Positions 1 through 9,520 of a DNA stretch of 37,728 nucleotides are shown here, in pieces. The stretch is from Penium margaritaceum (lineage: Eukaryota > Streptophyta > Zygnematophyceae > Desmidiales > Peniaceae). Numbering within the stretch: position 1 is the first letter of the stretch; each line of letters starts with the position of its first letter. The translations under genes were made by a program, and so were the position numbers. The notes beneath the pieces are model-generated. The model was not told where the DNA came from. It saw only the letters and a program-made list of their open reading frames with translations, and ran no database searches. The stretch is taken from NCBI GenBank assembly GCA_023375785.1, contig SZWC01000564.1, positions 174,015 to 211,742 on the forward strand, read 5' to 3'.

Positions 1-50
<50 letters not shown>

Positions 51-53
51 GAG
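1..53. repeat. (GA)n microsatellite at the window edge
   Basis: Nearly pure GA dinucleotide repeat that degrades into GGAGAGGAG. It sits exactly at the first base, so its true length is unknown. The other window edge is also a dinucleotide repeat, which suggests an assembly break at simple sequence. Confidence 0.97.
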
Positions 54-589
54 CCGTATCAGCTTGGCGCTTCCGTCCGGTGCGACGTTTTAGGTCTGTG
101 TGCGCGACGCGGTCTCCATGAGATCCTTATCGGGACCCGGCCGAGGCCTTAAACCTCGGCCGGGCCCCGATCTGTACGGAGCGATGTGCTGAGCTACCCA
201 CTTCCGCGAATCGTTCTGTCCTGTGAGGGATTTCATTGCCGGCAGGGACCTGTAGGAGCGGATACTGCCGCTACACGCCCCGATACGGAAATGCAGCCCG
301 TACTACAGCGCCGTGAGATAGGACAATCTTGAGAATCTTGAAATGAGAATCTTAGGCGGGGAAAGCACGATTCCAACATAGGAAGCCGAAACAGGTTCCC
401 TGGTCAGGTTTCGTGGGGGCTACATTCTAGCCCTCCTACAATCCCTTCAAAAAATTTGAATGGCTCTAGGTTAAAACCCATTCTTTCCCAGCCATCATCC
501 CTATACCCCTACTTTTTCCCTTAAACAATCAACGTTGTGTAATTTTTTCCACGTCCACTTTCATACGCCTATTTCTCTCTTGCAACCTT
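54..589. other. Unannotated flank, no gene seen
   Basis: About 0.5 kb of mixed composition between the microsatellite and the first target-site duplication. Only short chance ORFs are present. The one clear structure is the GC-rich hairpin listed separately. The sequence resumes after 19365, because it is the DNA into which the nested gypsy element inserted. Confidence 0.6.
129..171. repeat. GC-rich inverted repeat (hairpin)
   Basis: Two 18-bp arms (129-146 and 154-171) are separated by the 7-base loop CCTTAAA. The arms are complementary except for one A/C mismatch (135 against 165), which reads as a G-T wobble on the other strand. The arms are rich in CCGG and GGCC. No poly-T tail or flanking gene identifies it as a terminator. 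It could be a transposon end or a folded RNA element. Confidence 0.8.
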
Positions 590-594
590 GTCCA
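590..594. repeat. Target-site duplication of Gypsy-1, left copy (GTCCA)
   Basis: GTCCA immediately precedes the TG that opens the left gypsy LTR and recurs exactly after the CA closing the right LTR at 19361-19365. This pair fixes the outer limits of the nested locus. Confidence 0.88.
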
Positions 595-1703
595 TGTTAC
601 TATCCAAACGTACACGATTCCTCATACCCTTCGATAGGGCGTTTTTTTCATTACACAAATATCCCACCATGTGTCAAGACCCCGATTGTCGCTCCAAAGG
701 TCGAGGGCCATTTGGCCACCTGCCCTTGTCAGTGATTCCTTCTCGTACGTTCTGACAACTTCGCCCACTTTCGAACAACATCGGTTGAAGTGTCACAACC
801 TTTTAGTCGACTTCTTGACGCATGAAGATTTATCGAGATTTATAGAGATGCATCTCGCATCTTCACCTTCGATCTTAGAAGCCCCCCGATTCCTCGACGA
901 AGCTTCACAATCTAACCACTCACGATGCAACTTCACACGTGTCGATCGACGATCGACACAACGACCCTGACTACGTCTCATTTGCAAACTTGAAACTTTT
1001 ATGTGTGTTCATTCGTTCCGAAACTTGTCATCAAAGTACACTTACCGCTAATAAAAACTTGGTCAAGTGTCACAAATTCCCAATCCGTGTTGTGCCTCGC
1101 AATTCATACCCTACTACGCTTCATATTCGACGGATGGATTTCAGCATAATCAATTCGATCATGAAAATGGTGCTTTGAAAATATTTTGGTATACCCTGTA
1201 TTTTCTTTTCTGCATTACCCATGATATCGAACAATCAACGATCACTCCATGTCACTATCTGATTTCGACGATCGAAAGCACAAATTGACTAGGACCCTAG
1301 CGTGATCTGGCCGTTCACACGCCCAAATGTTCGAAAGGCCAAATTTGCGCGCTCGGAAGGTCGAGCGATCAAGGGTTTGACCCCTCGAACCACTGATCTT
1401 GTACTTCGCCACGTGACTCGTGGTGGGAACCAAACATCGAGAGAAGGAAAAGACAATGACAAGCTGAAACGGTCGATAAGTGCAAGGAGTTTCCTCGTGG
1501 GTAACACCAACTATATTTGAACCCAGGACATGAAAGTCAAAGGAAACACTTAATATTCAAATTTTTACATTTGAAATTCTTTTCACATCGGTTTTGATGA
1601 AGCAACAATTTTGATGAGTTTCAAGAGCTTTAAAAACAGTCAACATCGACTATCAAGATCACTAGGGTACCTGTTCACCATCCACGCTTCGTTTGGCATT
1701 ACA
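595..1703 (+). repeat. Gypsy-1 5' LTR, enlarged by an insertion
   Basis: It starts TGTTAC and ends ATTACA, two bases before the primer site. Blocks at 595-680, 1015-1110 and 1672-1703 align with the right LTR at 19157-19360. The middle block (about 690-1010) is missing from the right LTR but is present, diverged, in the related LTRs at 19565-20117 and 25633-26157, so it belongs to the LTR. The remaining ~557 bp at 1111-1667 is absent from all three other copies and appears inserted. No promoter could be assigned with confidence. Confidence 0.85.
1111..1667. mobile_element. Probable small insertion (MITE-like) inside the Gypsy-1 5' LTR
   Basis: This ~557-bp segment interrupts the LTR compared with three related copies. 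It is flanked by TACC on both sides (1107-1110 and 1668-1671). Its ends read CTAC... and ...TAGGG, so including flanks the edges form a short inverted TACCCTA/TAGGGTA. It encodes no recognisable protein. That fits a non-autonomous DNA transposon, but the terminal repeats are very short and microhomology filler is also possible. Confidence 0.45.
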
Positions 1704-1705
1704 CT

Positions 1706-1717
1706 TGGTATCAAAGC
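1706..1717 (+). other. Primer-binding site of Gypsy-1 (initiator Met-tRNA 3' end)
   Basis: TGGTATCAAAGC lies two bases after the LTR end. It matches the complement of the 3' end of plant initiator Met-tRNA at 11 of 12 positions, where minus-strand DNA synthesis starts. Copia-out inserted only about 20 bp downstream. Confidence 0.88.
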
Positions 1718-1732
1718 TCAGCGTTGCTGGAG

Positions 1733-1737
1733 GGACA
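1733..1737. repeat. Target-site duplication of Copia-out, left copy (GGACA)
   Basis: GGACA directly precedes the TGTTGG start of the Copia-out LTR. The matching position after the right LTR (14192-14196) reads GGACT, a 4-of-5 match, as expected for an old insertion. Confidence 0.7.
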
Positions 1738-2261
1738 TGTTGGTTTGTGTCCCACATATTTTTTGTGACATCTGGCCTCGCTGCACACTCACCACAATTA
1801 CGGAGGTGATTGATGCTAGAGTGACTCTGGTGCTCACGTGGTGCCGGCTCACATGAAGACCACCAAGAGCCACTCTCACAGAGCTTGAATCAGGGTTACC
1901 ACTAGCACAGGCATTCATAACCTGAATCATTATTGACAATAGGTTTCCTAGTGTGACAAAGGTTTTATGCCCGGGTTGTCCTCCCGGGTTCGCTGGGTTG
2001 CATGTGTGCAGATAATGTGTGTGGGTGAGACCCAATGTTCGAGTCTCACAAGATGCGGGTGCGAGCCAGGATGGACTCGACGTTCGTCCACTCGTCACCT
2101 CTCCATCTGCTTGCTTGCACCTAATTACACCTTCGTGTGTGACTGAGGTTTTTTCACTCTTCGCTTGTCAAAACTTCCCCTCTCCATGGCGTTCTGTGAC
2201 TCTCTTGGCTCATGATTCACCATTTCCCTCGCTCTCCCTCTAACCAGACTCCTCTATCCTC
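1738..2261 (+). repeat. Copia-out 5' LTR
   Basis: It runs from TGTTGG to the bases before the primer site and aligns along its whole length with 13654-14191 at roughly 88% identity by eye. It contains the short inverted block GCCCGGG...CCCGGG near 1970-1987. The terminal A expected of a CA end is missing here, while the right LTR retains it. Confidence 0.9.
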
Positions 2262-2273
2262 TGGTATCAAAGC
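2262..2273 (+). other. Primer-binding site of Copia-out (initiator Met-tRNA 3' end)
   Basis: TGGTATCAAAGC abuts the LTR and matches the complement of the initiator Met-tRNA 3' end at 11 of 12 positions. The same 12-mer is used by Gypsy-1. Confidence 0.88.
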
Positions 2274-4214
2274 ATGTGAGGGAATGCAACCGTTCTCCAA
2301 CGAGCGCATCCGGTTCTGGACCTTCACCGGTGGCATGGTGTCTCTTCACCTCGACATTCACGTCTTCCACTGCACATCTGCCTGCGATCTAGTAGCGAAG
2401 TCGAACTGGGATCCCACAACGTCCCGCTCGACTGTGCGGAGCCATCTGTCTGTGGCCGCGTTCGTTCTTGTGGCAATCCCGGCTGCACCGCCTCATCCTG
2501 GCACTCCGCACGTGCCGGAAGAGCTACTACGAGCTGTAGCTGCCATCCGCTATAACTCTGGCTGTGTTCGTGGCGTCTCTTCGCCTCCCACGCCGCTGCG
2601 AGCCCCTCGTCGTCCGCTGGAGCCACAGCCATGCCCTCAAACATTCCCGACGCCCTATCCTCCTCAACGGAACGTTCCATTGCTGCCACGGCAACCGCCA
2701 CGACCTCTATCGTAGTTAACAATAGCCGCGACAGTGGGGGCAGCGGTGAGTGCAGTGAATGCAACGGTGGAGGGAGCAACTACCTTATTGCAGCCGTAAC
2801 CACCATAGCATCAACTGCCACGACCACCCCTGTCTTAGTAGCAGCACCCACGGATAGTAGTAGCAGTAGCACCCGTAGCAGCAGCAACAGTAGTACCCAT
2901 AGGCAGCAGCAGTAGCAATAGCAGCACCCGCGGCGATAGCAGCAGTGGCACCCGTAGCAGCAGCAGTAGCACCCGTAGGCAGCAGCAACCGCAAAAGCAC
3001 CCACGGGCAACACCAGTAGCACCCGCGGACATCAGCAGTAGTAGCACCCACGACAGCAGCAGCAGCAGCATCGACAAGCAACAGTAGCAGCATTCGCGGG
3101 CAGCAACAGTAGCAACACCCACGAGTAGCAGCAGTAGTAGCATCCGCGACAGCATCAGCACGACAATGTCATTCCTAGCTGTAGCTGCCACAGTGGAAGC
3201 AGCCTCACGATCGTGGTGCGTGCACCACCTAGTGGTGTCGCGTTCGTCACGCTGGCGCAAACCGGTAACCCAATCGTGTTCCCTCTCGGTGCGTACTACG
3301 AGGGGAGGCCACCCCAGCGCCACGTGCGTCGTCGCAGAGGCATGAGTGGTGACCGGGCATCCGAGTCGGCTGCCTCCACGTCTGCGCAGGCATCACAACA
3401 CCGTCCGGTAAGCGCATTCCCGCCTCTCTCTCCTAGGGGAGGTTCACTGTCACAGGACGGTTCCAAGATTGCTACAGCTGTCGTACTCAACATTCACGCA
3501 AGACATTGTGATTCTTGTGAGCTCTCTTACCGGCACGAAATCCGCTCTCATTGACACAGCTGCGGCAACTACAGCCACATTTGGTGCAGCTGCTAGAGCG
3601 TAGCATGCTCCTGCCTCGACTTTGGCAGGGCGGGCTACTAATGCATACACAGAGGCAGATGTCGTTGTTGGTCCCATTGCTGCAGCCGCTGCTGACATAG
3701 GCACATAGGTTTCTGCCGCAGCTTCTGCCATTGCTTCTGCCACAGCTGCAGCTGCATCAGCAACATCAACAGCTGCAGCCTCTATCCGCAGCTGTACAGC
3801 AGTCGTAGTCACCACATCAGCATCTGCTCCATCAGCTGCCTCCAGCTTTGTCACTGCGACCGTCTCCATCGCAGCCGTCTTCACCACCCTCGGTGCGGCC
3901 TGTGCCACCGGAGCCCTTGCTCTGGTGGTTCCTGTCGCCTCCACTGTCTCCATCCCGTCTGCTGCCGCAACGGCTGCAATTATGCACTTTCTTGCCTTTC
4001 TTCGTAGCCCGTCCTCCTAACTCTCTTTGGTGCATCCTGTACCTTCTTGCATTCCTCTCTTGCCTTCTGTGCGGTGGCTTGTCCTGTCTGACTCGGGGTG
4101 GGCTGTCCTGTAGCGTCTTTTCTTCTTTGAATCAGGCAACCCCTTTTTTCCACGCCCACTGGAACTGAGGAAACTCTGCCGAAATCTGTCCGGCAGAGCC
4201 CACACGTCGTCACC
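2274..4214 (+). other. Long, repeat-rich leader of Copia-out upstream of gag
   Basis: Copia gag normally starts within a few hundred bases of the primer site. Here 1.9 kb intervene. The segment has a Pro/Ala-rich ORF (2212-2715), the trinucleotide-rich tract listed separately, and an Ala/Thr/Ser-rich reading frame at about 3450-4019 broken only by TAG codons near 3604 and 3709. None resembles a known gag, protease or envelope domain. It may be an extra decayed ORF, captured host sequence, or a non-coding leader. Confidence 0.5.
2820..3170 (+). repeat. Degenerate trinucleotide/minisatellite tract (AGC, AGT, ACC)
   Basis: About 350 bp are built from GTAGCAGCA-like triplets punctuated by a recurring AGCACCCRYR core. 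On the + strand it translates as Ser/Thr- or Ala/Val/Pro-rich sequence depending on frame. The opposite strand gives spurious Leu/Cys-rich ORFs. It lies in the Copia-out leader. Confidence 0.8.
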
Positions 4215-5891
4215 ATGCCCGGTGACGACAAGTCAGTCATTGCGTCTCTCTATCACCAGCTGAATCTTGGTCGCGAGGCTCAGCAAGGGGCTGAGGACCA
4301 TCTTAAACTCACTGAGGACAACTGCGCTACTTTTGCTCATGAAGTAGCAGCTATAGTACTTCGCCACCTCCCCGCTACGTGTGATGTTCCCCCCGCAAGA
4401 GGCAACCCCACTCTCCCAACTGGCACCACTTCTACTTCTAGCACCTCTGTTACTGAGCACACTAGCACCACCGCTACTGCTACCCCTCTGTCCATGCCTC
4501 GCCAGCATGACTTCTTTTCTCAGCCGCCTGCGCTTACCTCTGGGCTTGCATTCTCCTCTTGGGAGGTGCGCTTCAGCACCTGGGCTCAAGGAGAACAGCT
4601 CTAGGAGTACTACTCCCCTGTTGTTGCTCCCTTCACATCACTCGCTGCTGAGTCTGTCCATGCGGTACGCGCTCTCATCACCGCTTCCCCTGAGTCATTG
4701 ATTGATGATATTAGCACCTTCAACGTTGACCCTGCTGTCCAGCGCCCTGCTGACCCCATTGGTGCATATGCCATGCTGCATCGCCGTTCCACTATCACTA
4801 GCCAAGCCGCTCAAATCGCGCTTACGGTCCAGTTCAACACGCTCCTTATGCGTGCTGATGAGACCGCAGATGCCTACTGGGCTCGCGGTCTCAAGCTCCT
4901 TCGTGAGCTTGACGACGTGACACCTGGCCAGCTCTCCGCCGTTCTGACCATGGTCAACGATCTCATTCCTGAGTTGTCAGATCTCCTTCGCGACATCAAA
5001 GCTGATGAGCTGGAGTGCCTTGCCTCGCAGCCGGTTCAACCTAGGTTGCCGCCTAGGGTTGGTGCTCTTTGGGAATTTACGTCCGAGCGCCTTGCTGCTT
5101 GTTGGACAAGTCTTCCGAACAAGCGTCTCCATCGCGTTGCTGTCACGGGTGTTGCTCCGCTCACCAGTACTACTTCACCTTTCTCCTCTCCTGCCACTTC
5201 CTCTGCCTCCGCCTCTTCTTCCTTGCCCTCTCCTGCCTCTGCCCTTGCCTACCAGGGTCGTGGAAAGGGGAAGGGGAAAGGCAAGGGCAATGGCAAGGAC
5301 AAGGGTGCTGGTGCCTCCTCACGGGTTCCGGGCGTTGTTGTGTGCTGGAACTGTGGCTCTACTGAGCACTCTGCTCGGACTTGCCCAGCTCCTCCGGACG
5401 ACCTCCGCCTTGCCCGGGTAATGCGTGCTCACTGGGCTCACACCTCCAGCTCCTCTGCTGCACCCTCGCCCGCATGCGCTGGTGTCCCTTCGCGCTCCTC
5501 CACCTCAGTGCCAGCTCAGGCTCACGTCGCCTCTGGTGTGCCTTCTCCACCGCTGCCTGCCCCCTACCCCTGGGGCTGGCCACCTCTTTATGGTGCCCCT
5601 GCGTATGCTGGTTCCCCGTCATCAGCCTACACCGCTCTACAATTGTTCACCCCTTCCACCGGCGCATCTACTCCAGCTCCGTCGGTATCTGTGGATGGTG
5701 ATCGCGATGATCGCGAGCGCCATCTTGAGCAGTCCCTCCTTCAGCTTCTCCGCCTTCACAATCAGGGAGGTGAGGGTGTTTCACCTCTGGCCAGAAGTCT
5801 TGTGTGTCAGACTGGCAGCGTCCTTCGTGGGGATCCTCCTGGTCACATTCTGGGTGCCTTGTGTACGTCTATCCCGTGGATTGAGCGATAG
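4215..5891 (+). pseudogene. gag: Copia-out gag (nucleocapsid), one internal stop
   Basis: Gag would form the virus-like particle that packages element RNA. The frame runs 558 codons from an ATG (MPGDD start), broken by TAG at 4602-4604 (codon 130). The middle (from about codon 160) is a helical gag domain. A Ser/Ala-rich linker and a Gly/Lys-rich basic stretch precede a zinc knuckle at residues 377-390 (CWNC, H, C spacing C-X2-C-X4-H-X4-C), which binds RNA. A Pro/Ser-rich tail follows. The frame ends with TAG at 5889-5891, and protease continues in the same frame. The start is the first ATG of this frame and is not otherwise proven. Confidence 0.85.
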
Positions 5892-6293
5892 CAGTCTGAT
5901 TTTCTTCCCCGTGGTATTTCCCTCTGTACCTTGTCTCCGTCCTCCGTTGGCACTGTCACCACGTCCAATGTGCTACCCTCAGTGCGTGTGTCCAGTAGTC
6001 TCTGGGTCCTCGACTCCCGGGCGACTCACCACATGACGTCCGTACGTTCCTCGTTTATCTTGTTAGGTCCTGTCGGTTCTGTCCCCTTTGTTCGTACTGT
6101 GTTTGGTCAGTTGCTACCGGTCCAGGGTGTGGGCGTCGTGCGCTTTGTTGGACCCAATGGTGCCCTATACCTGCTTGACGTTCTGTATGTGCCTTCGCTG
6201 GACCTCAGCCTGTTGTCTGTGCCATCTGTGGATGATCAAGGTATGGACTTCACGGCTATCCGTGGTGTTGGCACTGTTTGTCTTTGTTCCTCT
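5892..6293 (+). pseudogene. Copia-out protease region
   Basis: An aspartic protease that would cut Gag-Pol. It is in the same frame as gag, past the TAG at 5889. The active-site motif around 6012 reads DSRATHHM, where copia proteases normally have DSGA, so the catalytic-loop Gly is replaced by Arg. Downstream GVGVVRF and LLDVLYVPSLDLSLLSV match the conserved copia segment that follows the active site. Homology ends in the left arm of the palindrome at 6274-6315. The integrase that should follow is absent. Confidence 0.8.
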
Positions 6294-6315
6294 CCAGAGG
6301 AACAAAGACAAACAG
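6274..6315. repeat. Perfect 20-bp-arm palindrome at the Copia-out deletion junction
   Basis: Left arm 6274-6293 and right arm 6296-6315 are exact reverse complements around a CC spacer. Sequence to the left is protease coding. Sequence to the right is the C-terminal part of RT. Integrase and the RT core (about 2 kb in ordinary copia elements) should lie between them. Confidence 0.93.
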
Positions 6316-6416
6316 ATATTCGCTTGAGCGCGACAGTTAGCGTCGCACACTCCATGTTCACCAGGCTGCATACGCCCGCAGTCTGGGCGAGCGCTTTGCT
6401 TCACTGCTAGAGTCCA
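6316..6416 (+). pseudogene. Copia-out RT C-terminal fragment, cut by Copia-in
   Basis: One frame reads TLHVHQAAYARSLGERF, the conserved segment following the catalytic domain in copia RT. A TAG lies at 6338-6340 in that frame, which differs from the gag-protease frame. It continues after 12776 once Copia-in and one duplication are removed. No YxDD catalytic motif remains in this element. Confidence 0.75.
6412..6416. repeat. Target-site duplication of Copia-in, left copy (GTCCA)
   Basis: GTCCA precedes the TGTCAA start of the Copia-in left LTR and recurs exactly at 12776-12780. It is the same pentamer as the Gypsy-1 duplication. Confidence 0.9.
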
Positions 6417-7366
6417 TGTCAAAAACCGGGGTGCGGTTCCAATGTGGCCCGACGGGTCCTCCGTGGTCATGGCTATGTTTTGTGCGGGTGGTTCTGAGTC
6501 TAAGCGTGAGCTTTCTGGTCGCCTCACGCTATGTTTCTGGCAGTTGAAGACAAATACGAGACAGTCACTTTTGCGAAGGGAAGAACGTGATTTTGCATTA
6601 TTGTTTGAACATAAACATGATCTAAACATTTGTAGGCCTAGTCATGAGCTCTTTAACGCACCAAACCGTGTGTGGTTCGGATCACCGTAGCTCCCGCTAC
6701 GTCATCCGAAGCGCAGAACCCCAAATCAGCTGCTCAGTCGGCGGCGCGCATTACGTCGCCCGCCTAGGCGCCCTCACACATCAAGGACCCATCAAAACGC
6801 CATTCCGGAGGCGCAGATGTCCCTACGCGTAGTGGCGGCGCCCCTCGCGCCTTTGGGCTCTGTTTTGATGAGTTAATCATCGAGTTTAGTGATGGGGATT
6901 GATGAGGGTCGAAACCTGTTCGCGGACCTTCAGTCGGAATTTTGACTAAGTCCCCGAGTAACAAACTGTACTACTGAGTTCCGGACTCCGAGCCAGGATT
7001 TTGGCTAAGTCCCTCAGTAACAAACTGCACTCCTGAAATCCGGCAGATCATCCACCGGGCGTCTCAGCTTATCGTCCGGAGCAAAATCCCCAGATGGCAT
7101 TTTGTTACTCATTCCGGTCAATTATTTACTGGAAGTCGAACCGCGGCCGGCTCCCAGAACCGCCGCGCACACCCCAACTTTGGAAGCCCATAACTCCCTT
7201 GTTACTAGTCCGATTCGAGTGAAACAACTTCAACCAGATTCAACGATTCGTCAACGCAGAGCAATCATCGAGTCACCAGATCCGTCGACGAGGAATTTCC
7301 TCTCTGGCGGCTCGTCGGCGCCTCTTGGCGCCGCAGTTGGGCATGCAGAGGGGCAAATCTAGAACA
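6417..7366 (-). repeat. Copia-in 3' LTR
   Basis: On its own strand it starts TGTTCTAG after the polypurine tract and ends TTGACA beside the duplication. It matches 11796-12775 throughout but lacks a ~26-bp segment present there at about 12633-12660. It contains the internal ~59-bp imperfect tandem repeat listed separately. Confidence 0.94.
6939..7048. repeat. ~59-bp imperfect tandem duplication inside the Copia-in LTR
   Basis: TTGACTAAGTCCCCGAGTAA (6942 on) recurs as TTGGCTAAGTCCCTCAGTAA (7001 on), followed by similar CAAACTG..CTGA..TCCGG sequence. The same pair occurs in the other LTR at about 12331-12423, so the duplication predates this insertion. Repeated LTR modules are often enhancer-like, but no function is shown here. 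Confidence 0.8.
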
Positions 7367-7377
7367 TTCTCCCCCTT
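7367..7377 (-). other. Polypurine tract of Copia-in
   Basis: On the - strand AAGGGGGAGAA directly precedes the TGTTCT start of the 3' LTR. It is the standard primer site for plus-strand DNA synthesis. Confidence 0.88.
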
Positions 7378-7409
7378 GCACCTGCCATGCCCGGTGCTCC
7401 TGCCTGCTC

Positions 7410-8519
7410 TCACTCATCTTCCGGTGCGCCCTCCAGCCCATCATAGCTGGTCATCCCAAGTCCGGCCACGCTCAATGCGTGCCGATCCACGCGTTGCGCT
7501 TTGGTCAAGTAATCTGCAAGTATGTTGTGCGTGCAGCAGAGTTGCAGCACCACCTGCCCCTTTTCAACCATATCCCGTGCGTAATGATAATGCACGTCAA
7601 TGTGCTTCGTCCTCCTGTGATTTGTCGGGTTGTTGGTCAGCGAGATTGAGCCGGTGTTGTCCTCTTGCACCACCGTAGGCTCCTGCTGCGGCATGCCCAG
7701 CTCCCCCAGCAACCTGCAGAGCCACACCGCCTCCTTGACCGCCTCGGCCAGCGCGATGTACTCTGCTTCCACTGTGGAGGTAGCGACGTAGTCTTGCTTT
7801 CTGCTGCACCATGAGACCGCTGCACCAGCGAGGAAGAACACGTAGCCGGATGTGGACTTCCGATTGTCCACATCGCCAGTGTAGTCTACATCTGTGTAGC
7901 AGAACAGACGCAAAGGGTCCGCCCGCCCCTTGCCGTCGAACCTCAAGCGCGCATGCCGCGTCGCCTGCAGGTAGCGGAGGATGCGCTTGACCTCCTGCCA
8001 GTGTAGTGGCCATGGATCGGCCACGTACCTGCTCACTTGGCCCACCGCGTAGGCAAGGTGTGGTCGAGTTGCCACCATGGCGTACATGAGGCTGCCCACC
8101 GCCGATTGGTAGGACACCCCTGCCATATCCTCCCCCTCTTCTTTTTTCTGCAACGCCATTGCCGCACTTAGTTCACAGGTCGTGGAGACCGAACTGCCAA
8201 CTGGTTTGCAGTCCTCCGTGCCGTACCGCTTCAACACCTCGGCCACATATTTGGCCTGCCCCAGCTCAAGCGTGCGCGCCCTCCGGTTCCGCGTGATGCT
8301 CACCCGGAGGTAGTACTCCAGCTCCCCCATGTCCGACATCTGGAATCTGCTCCTCAGCTGCTCTTTTAGCCACTGTAGGCTCGGCAGATCTGTCGAGCAC
8401 AAAATCAGGTCATCCACGTAGAGTGCAACGATCTGATGGAGCCGTTTGTCGCGCCGCACGTGTACGCTGTGATCCGATTCACAGCGCTTGAAGCCGAGTT
8501 GTGCCATGAAGCTGTCCAT
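7410..8519 (-). pseudogene. pol: Copia-in reverse transcriptase (C-terminal half) and RNase H
   Basis: This is the second part of pol, 369 residues. The RT catalytic motif YVDD (residues 34-37) is intact within ALYVDDLILCS. It is followed by the segment ending SLMYAMVATRPHLAYAV and then RNase H with CYTDVDYTGD, RKSTSGY, SWCSRKQ and EAEYIALAEA, the conserved acidic residues of copia RNase H. The C-terminus LADYLTKA is typical. It is separated from the preceding segment only by a TAG at 8520-8522 in the same frame, so it once formed one protein with it. Confidence 0.93.
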
Positions 8520-8954
8520 CTATTGGTACCAACATCTGGGCGATTGTTTTAGCCCATACAAGGACTTCCGCAGCTTGCACACCTTGCCCTCCGGCACCTC
8601 CACCCCCTCCAACACCTCCATGTAGATCTCTTTGTCTATGATGCCGTTGAGGAAGGCCGTCTTTACGTCCATTTGGTGGAGCTCCATGTCTTTCGCAGCC
8701 GCCACCACAAGGATCGCCCGGATGCTTGTGAACTTGGCGACGGGAGCAAACGTCTCATCGTAGTGCTCCCCCTTACGCTGTACGTAACTTTTTGCCACCA
8801 GCCTCGCCTTGTACTTTTCAACCACACCTTCCTTTGTGAACTTGGTCTTGAAGACCCACTTTGAGCCGATGACCTTGGCATCTTTCGGCCTGTCAACCAG
8901 CTCCCACGTATCGTTTTCCGTGATGGACGCCTGCTCTGATTTGATGGTTGCATC
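8520..8954 (-). pseudogene. pol: Copia-in reverse transcriptase, N-terminal half
   Basis: It begins after a TGA at 8955-8957 with ATIKSEQASI, NDTWELVD and GSKWVFKTKF, then YKARLVAKSY, ETFAPVAKF, MDVKTAFLNG and YGLKQSPRCWYQ. This is the fingers-palm region of copia RT, which copies element RNA to DNA in the particle. It is in frame with the following catalytic part except for TAG at 8520-8522. Confidence 0.92.
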
Positions 8955-8957
8955 TCA

Positions 8958-9520
8958 CTGATCCCCTTCGGGCCGCGCAAGTGCCTCTTGCATGGTATTT
9001 GGCTCCGTTGATCCAAAAAAACATTCACCACGTCATGCCAATCCATCGACCGGTGCTTGCGTCGAAGCGCTTCCCCGCTTTTCGCTGCCTCCCACTGCGG
9101 CGCGGCAGTTTTGGTGGCGCATCGTCACTCTGCTGCGATCCCTCCGACTCTGTACGCTCCGGTTCATCATCGATCGGACGGCTCCCTAAGGATCTTTCCT
9201 GCTCCTGCAAAACATCACCCGTACGGATGGCGCGTCCAGTGGATTTCCCACCGACGCCCGTTGCACACTCTGCCGGGAGTACGCGCCTTGGCACCCTTGG
9301 TACCTCATCCGCCGGATCCTTCCGGTGGATCTCCTCATTAGCTTGATCGTCATCGGAGTCCTCCGCTTTGGCTGACACCACTGGTGCACCGTCACGCTCT
9401 GATGCCGCATCCTCAAGTTCAGCGTCCACCGGCTCCTTCTCGTAGTCAAGGAGCTGGAACCACTCCCCCGTCTTTTGGGAGTCCACCACGCCCACGTCGT
9501 TGCTGCTGATGTAGCTCTGC
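8958..9520 (-). pseudogene. Copia-in integrase-RT linker
   Basis: An acidic, Asp/Glu/Ser-rich stretch leads into the conserved PRRSGRQRKAGKRFD motif that links integrase and RT in copia elements. At least two frame changes occur: near 9520, where it leaves the integrase frame, and near 9000, before ALARPEGDQ. TGA at 8955-8957 closes it. Confidence 0.8.

Noticed and set aside
2780-3323. Leu/Cys-rich minus-strand ORFs that look membrane-like
   Set aside because: They are the complement of the AGC/AGT/ACC triplet tract.
5425-6036. 203-residue + strand ORF
   Set aside because: It is an alternative frame over Copia-out gag tail and protease, with no motif of its own.
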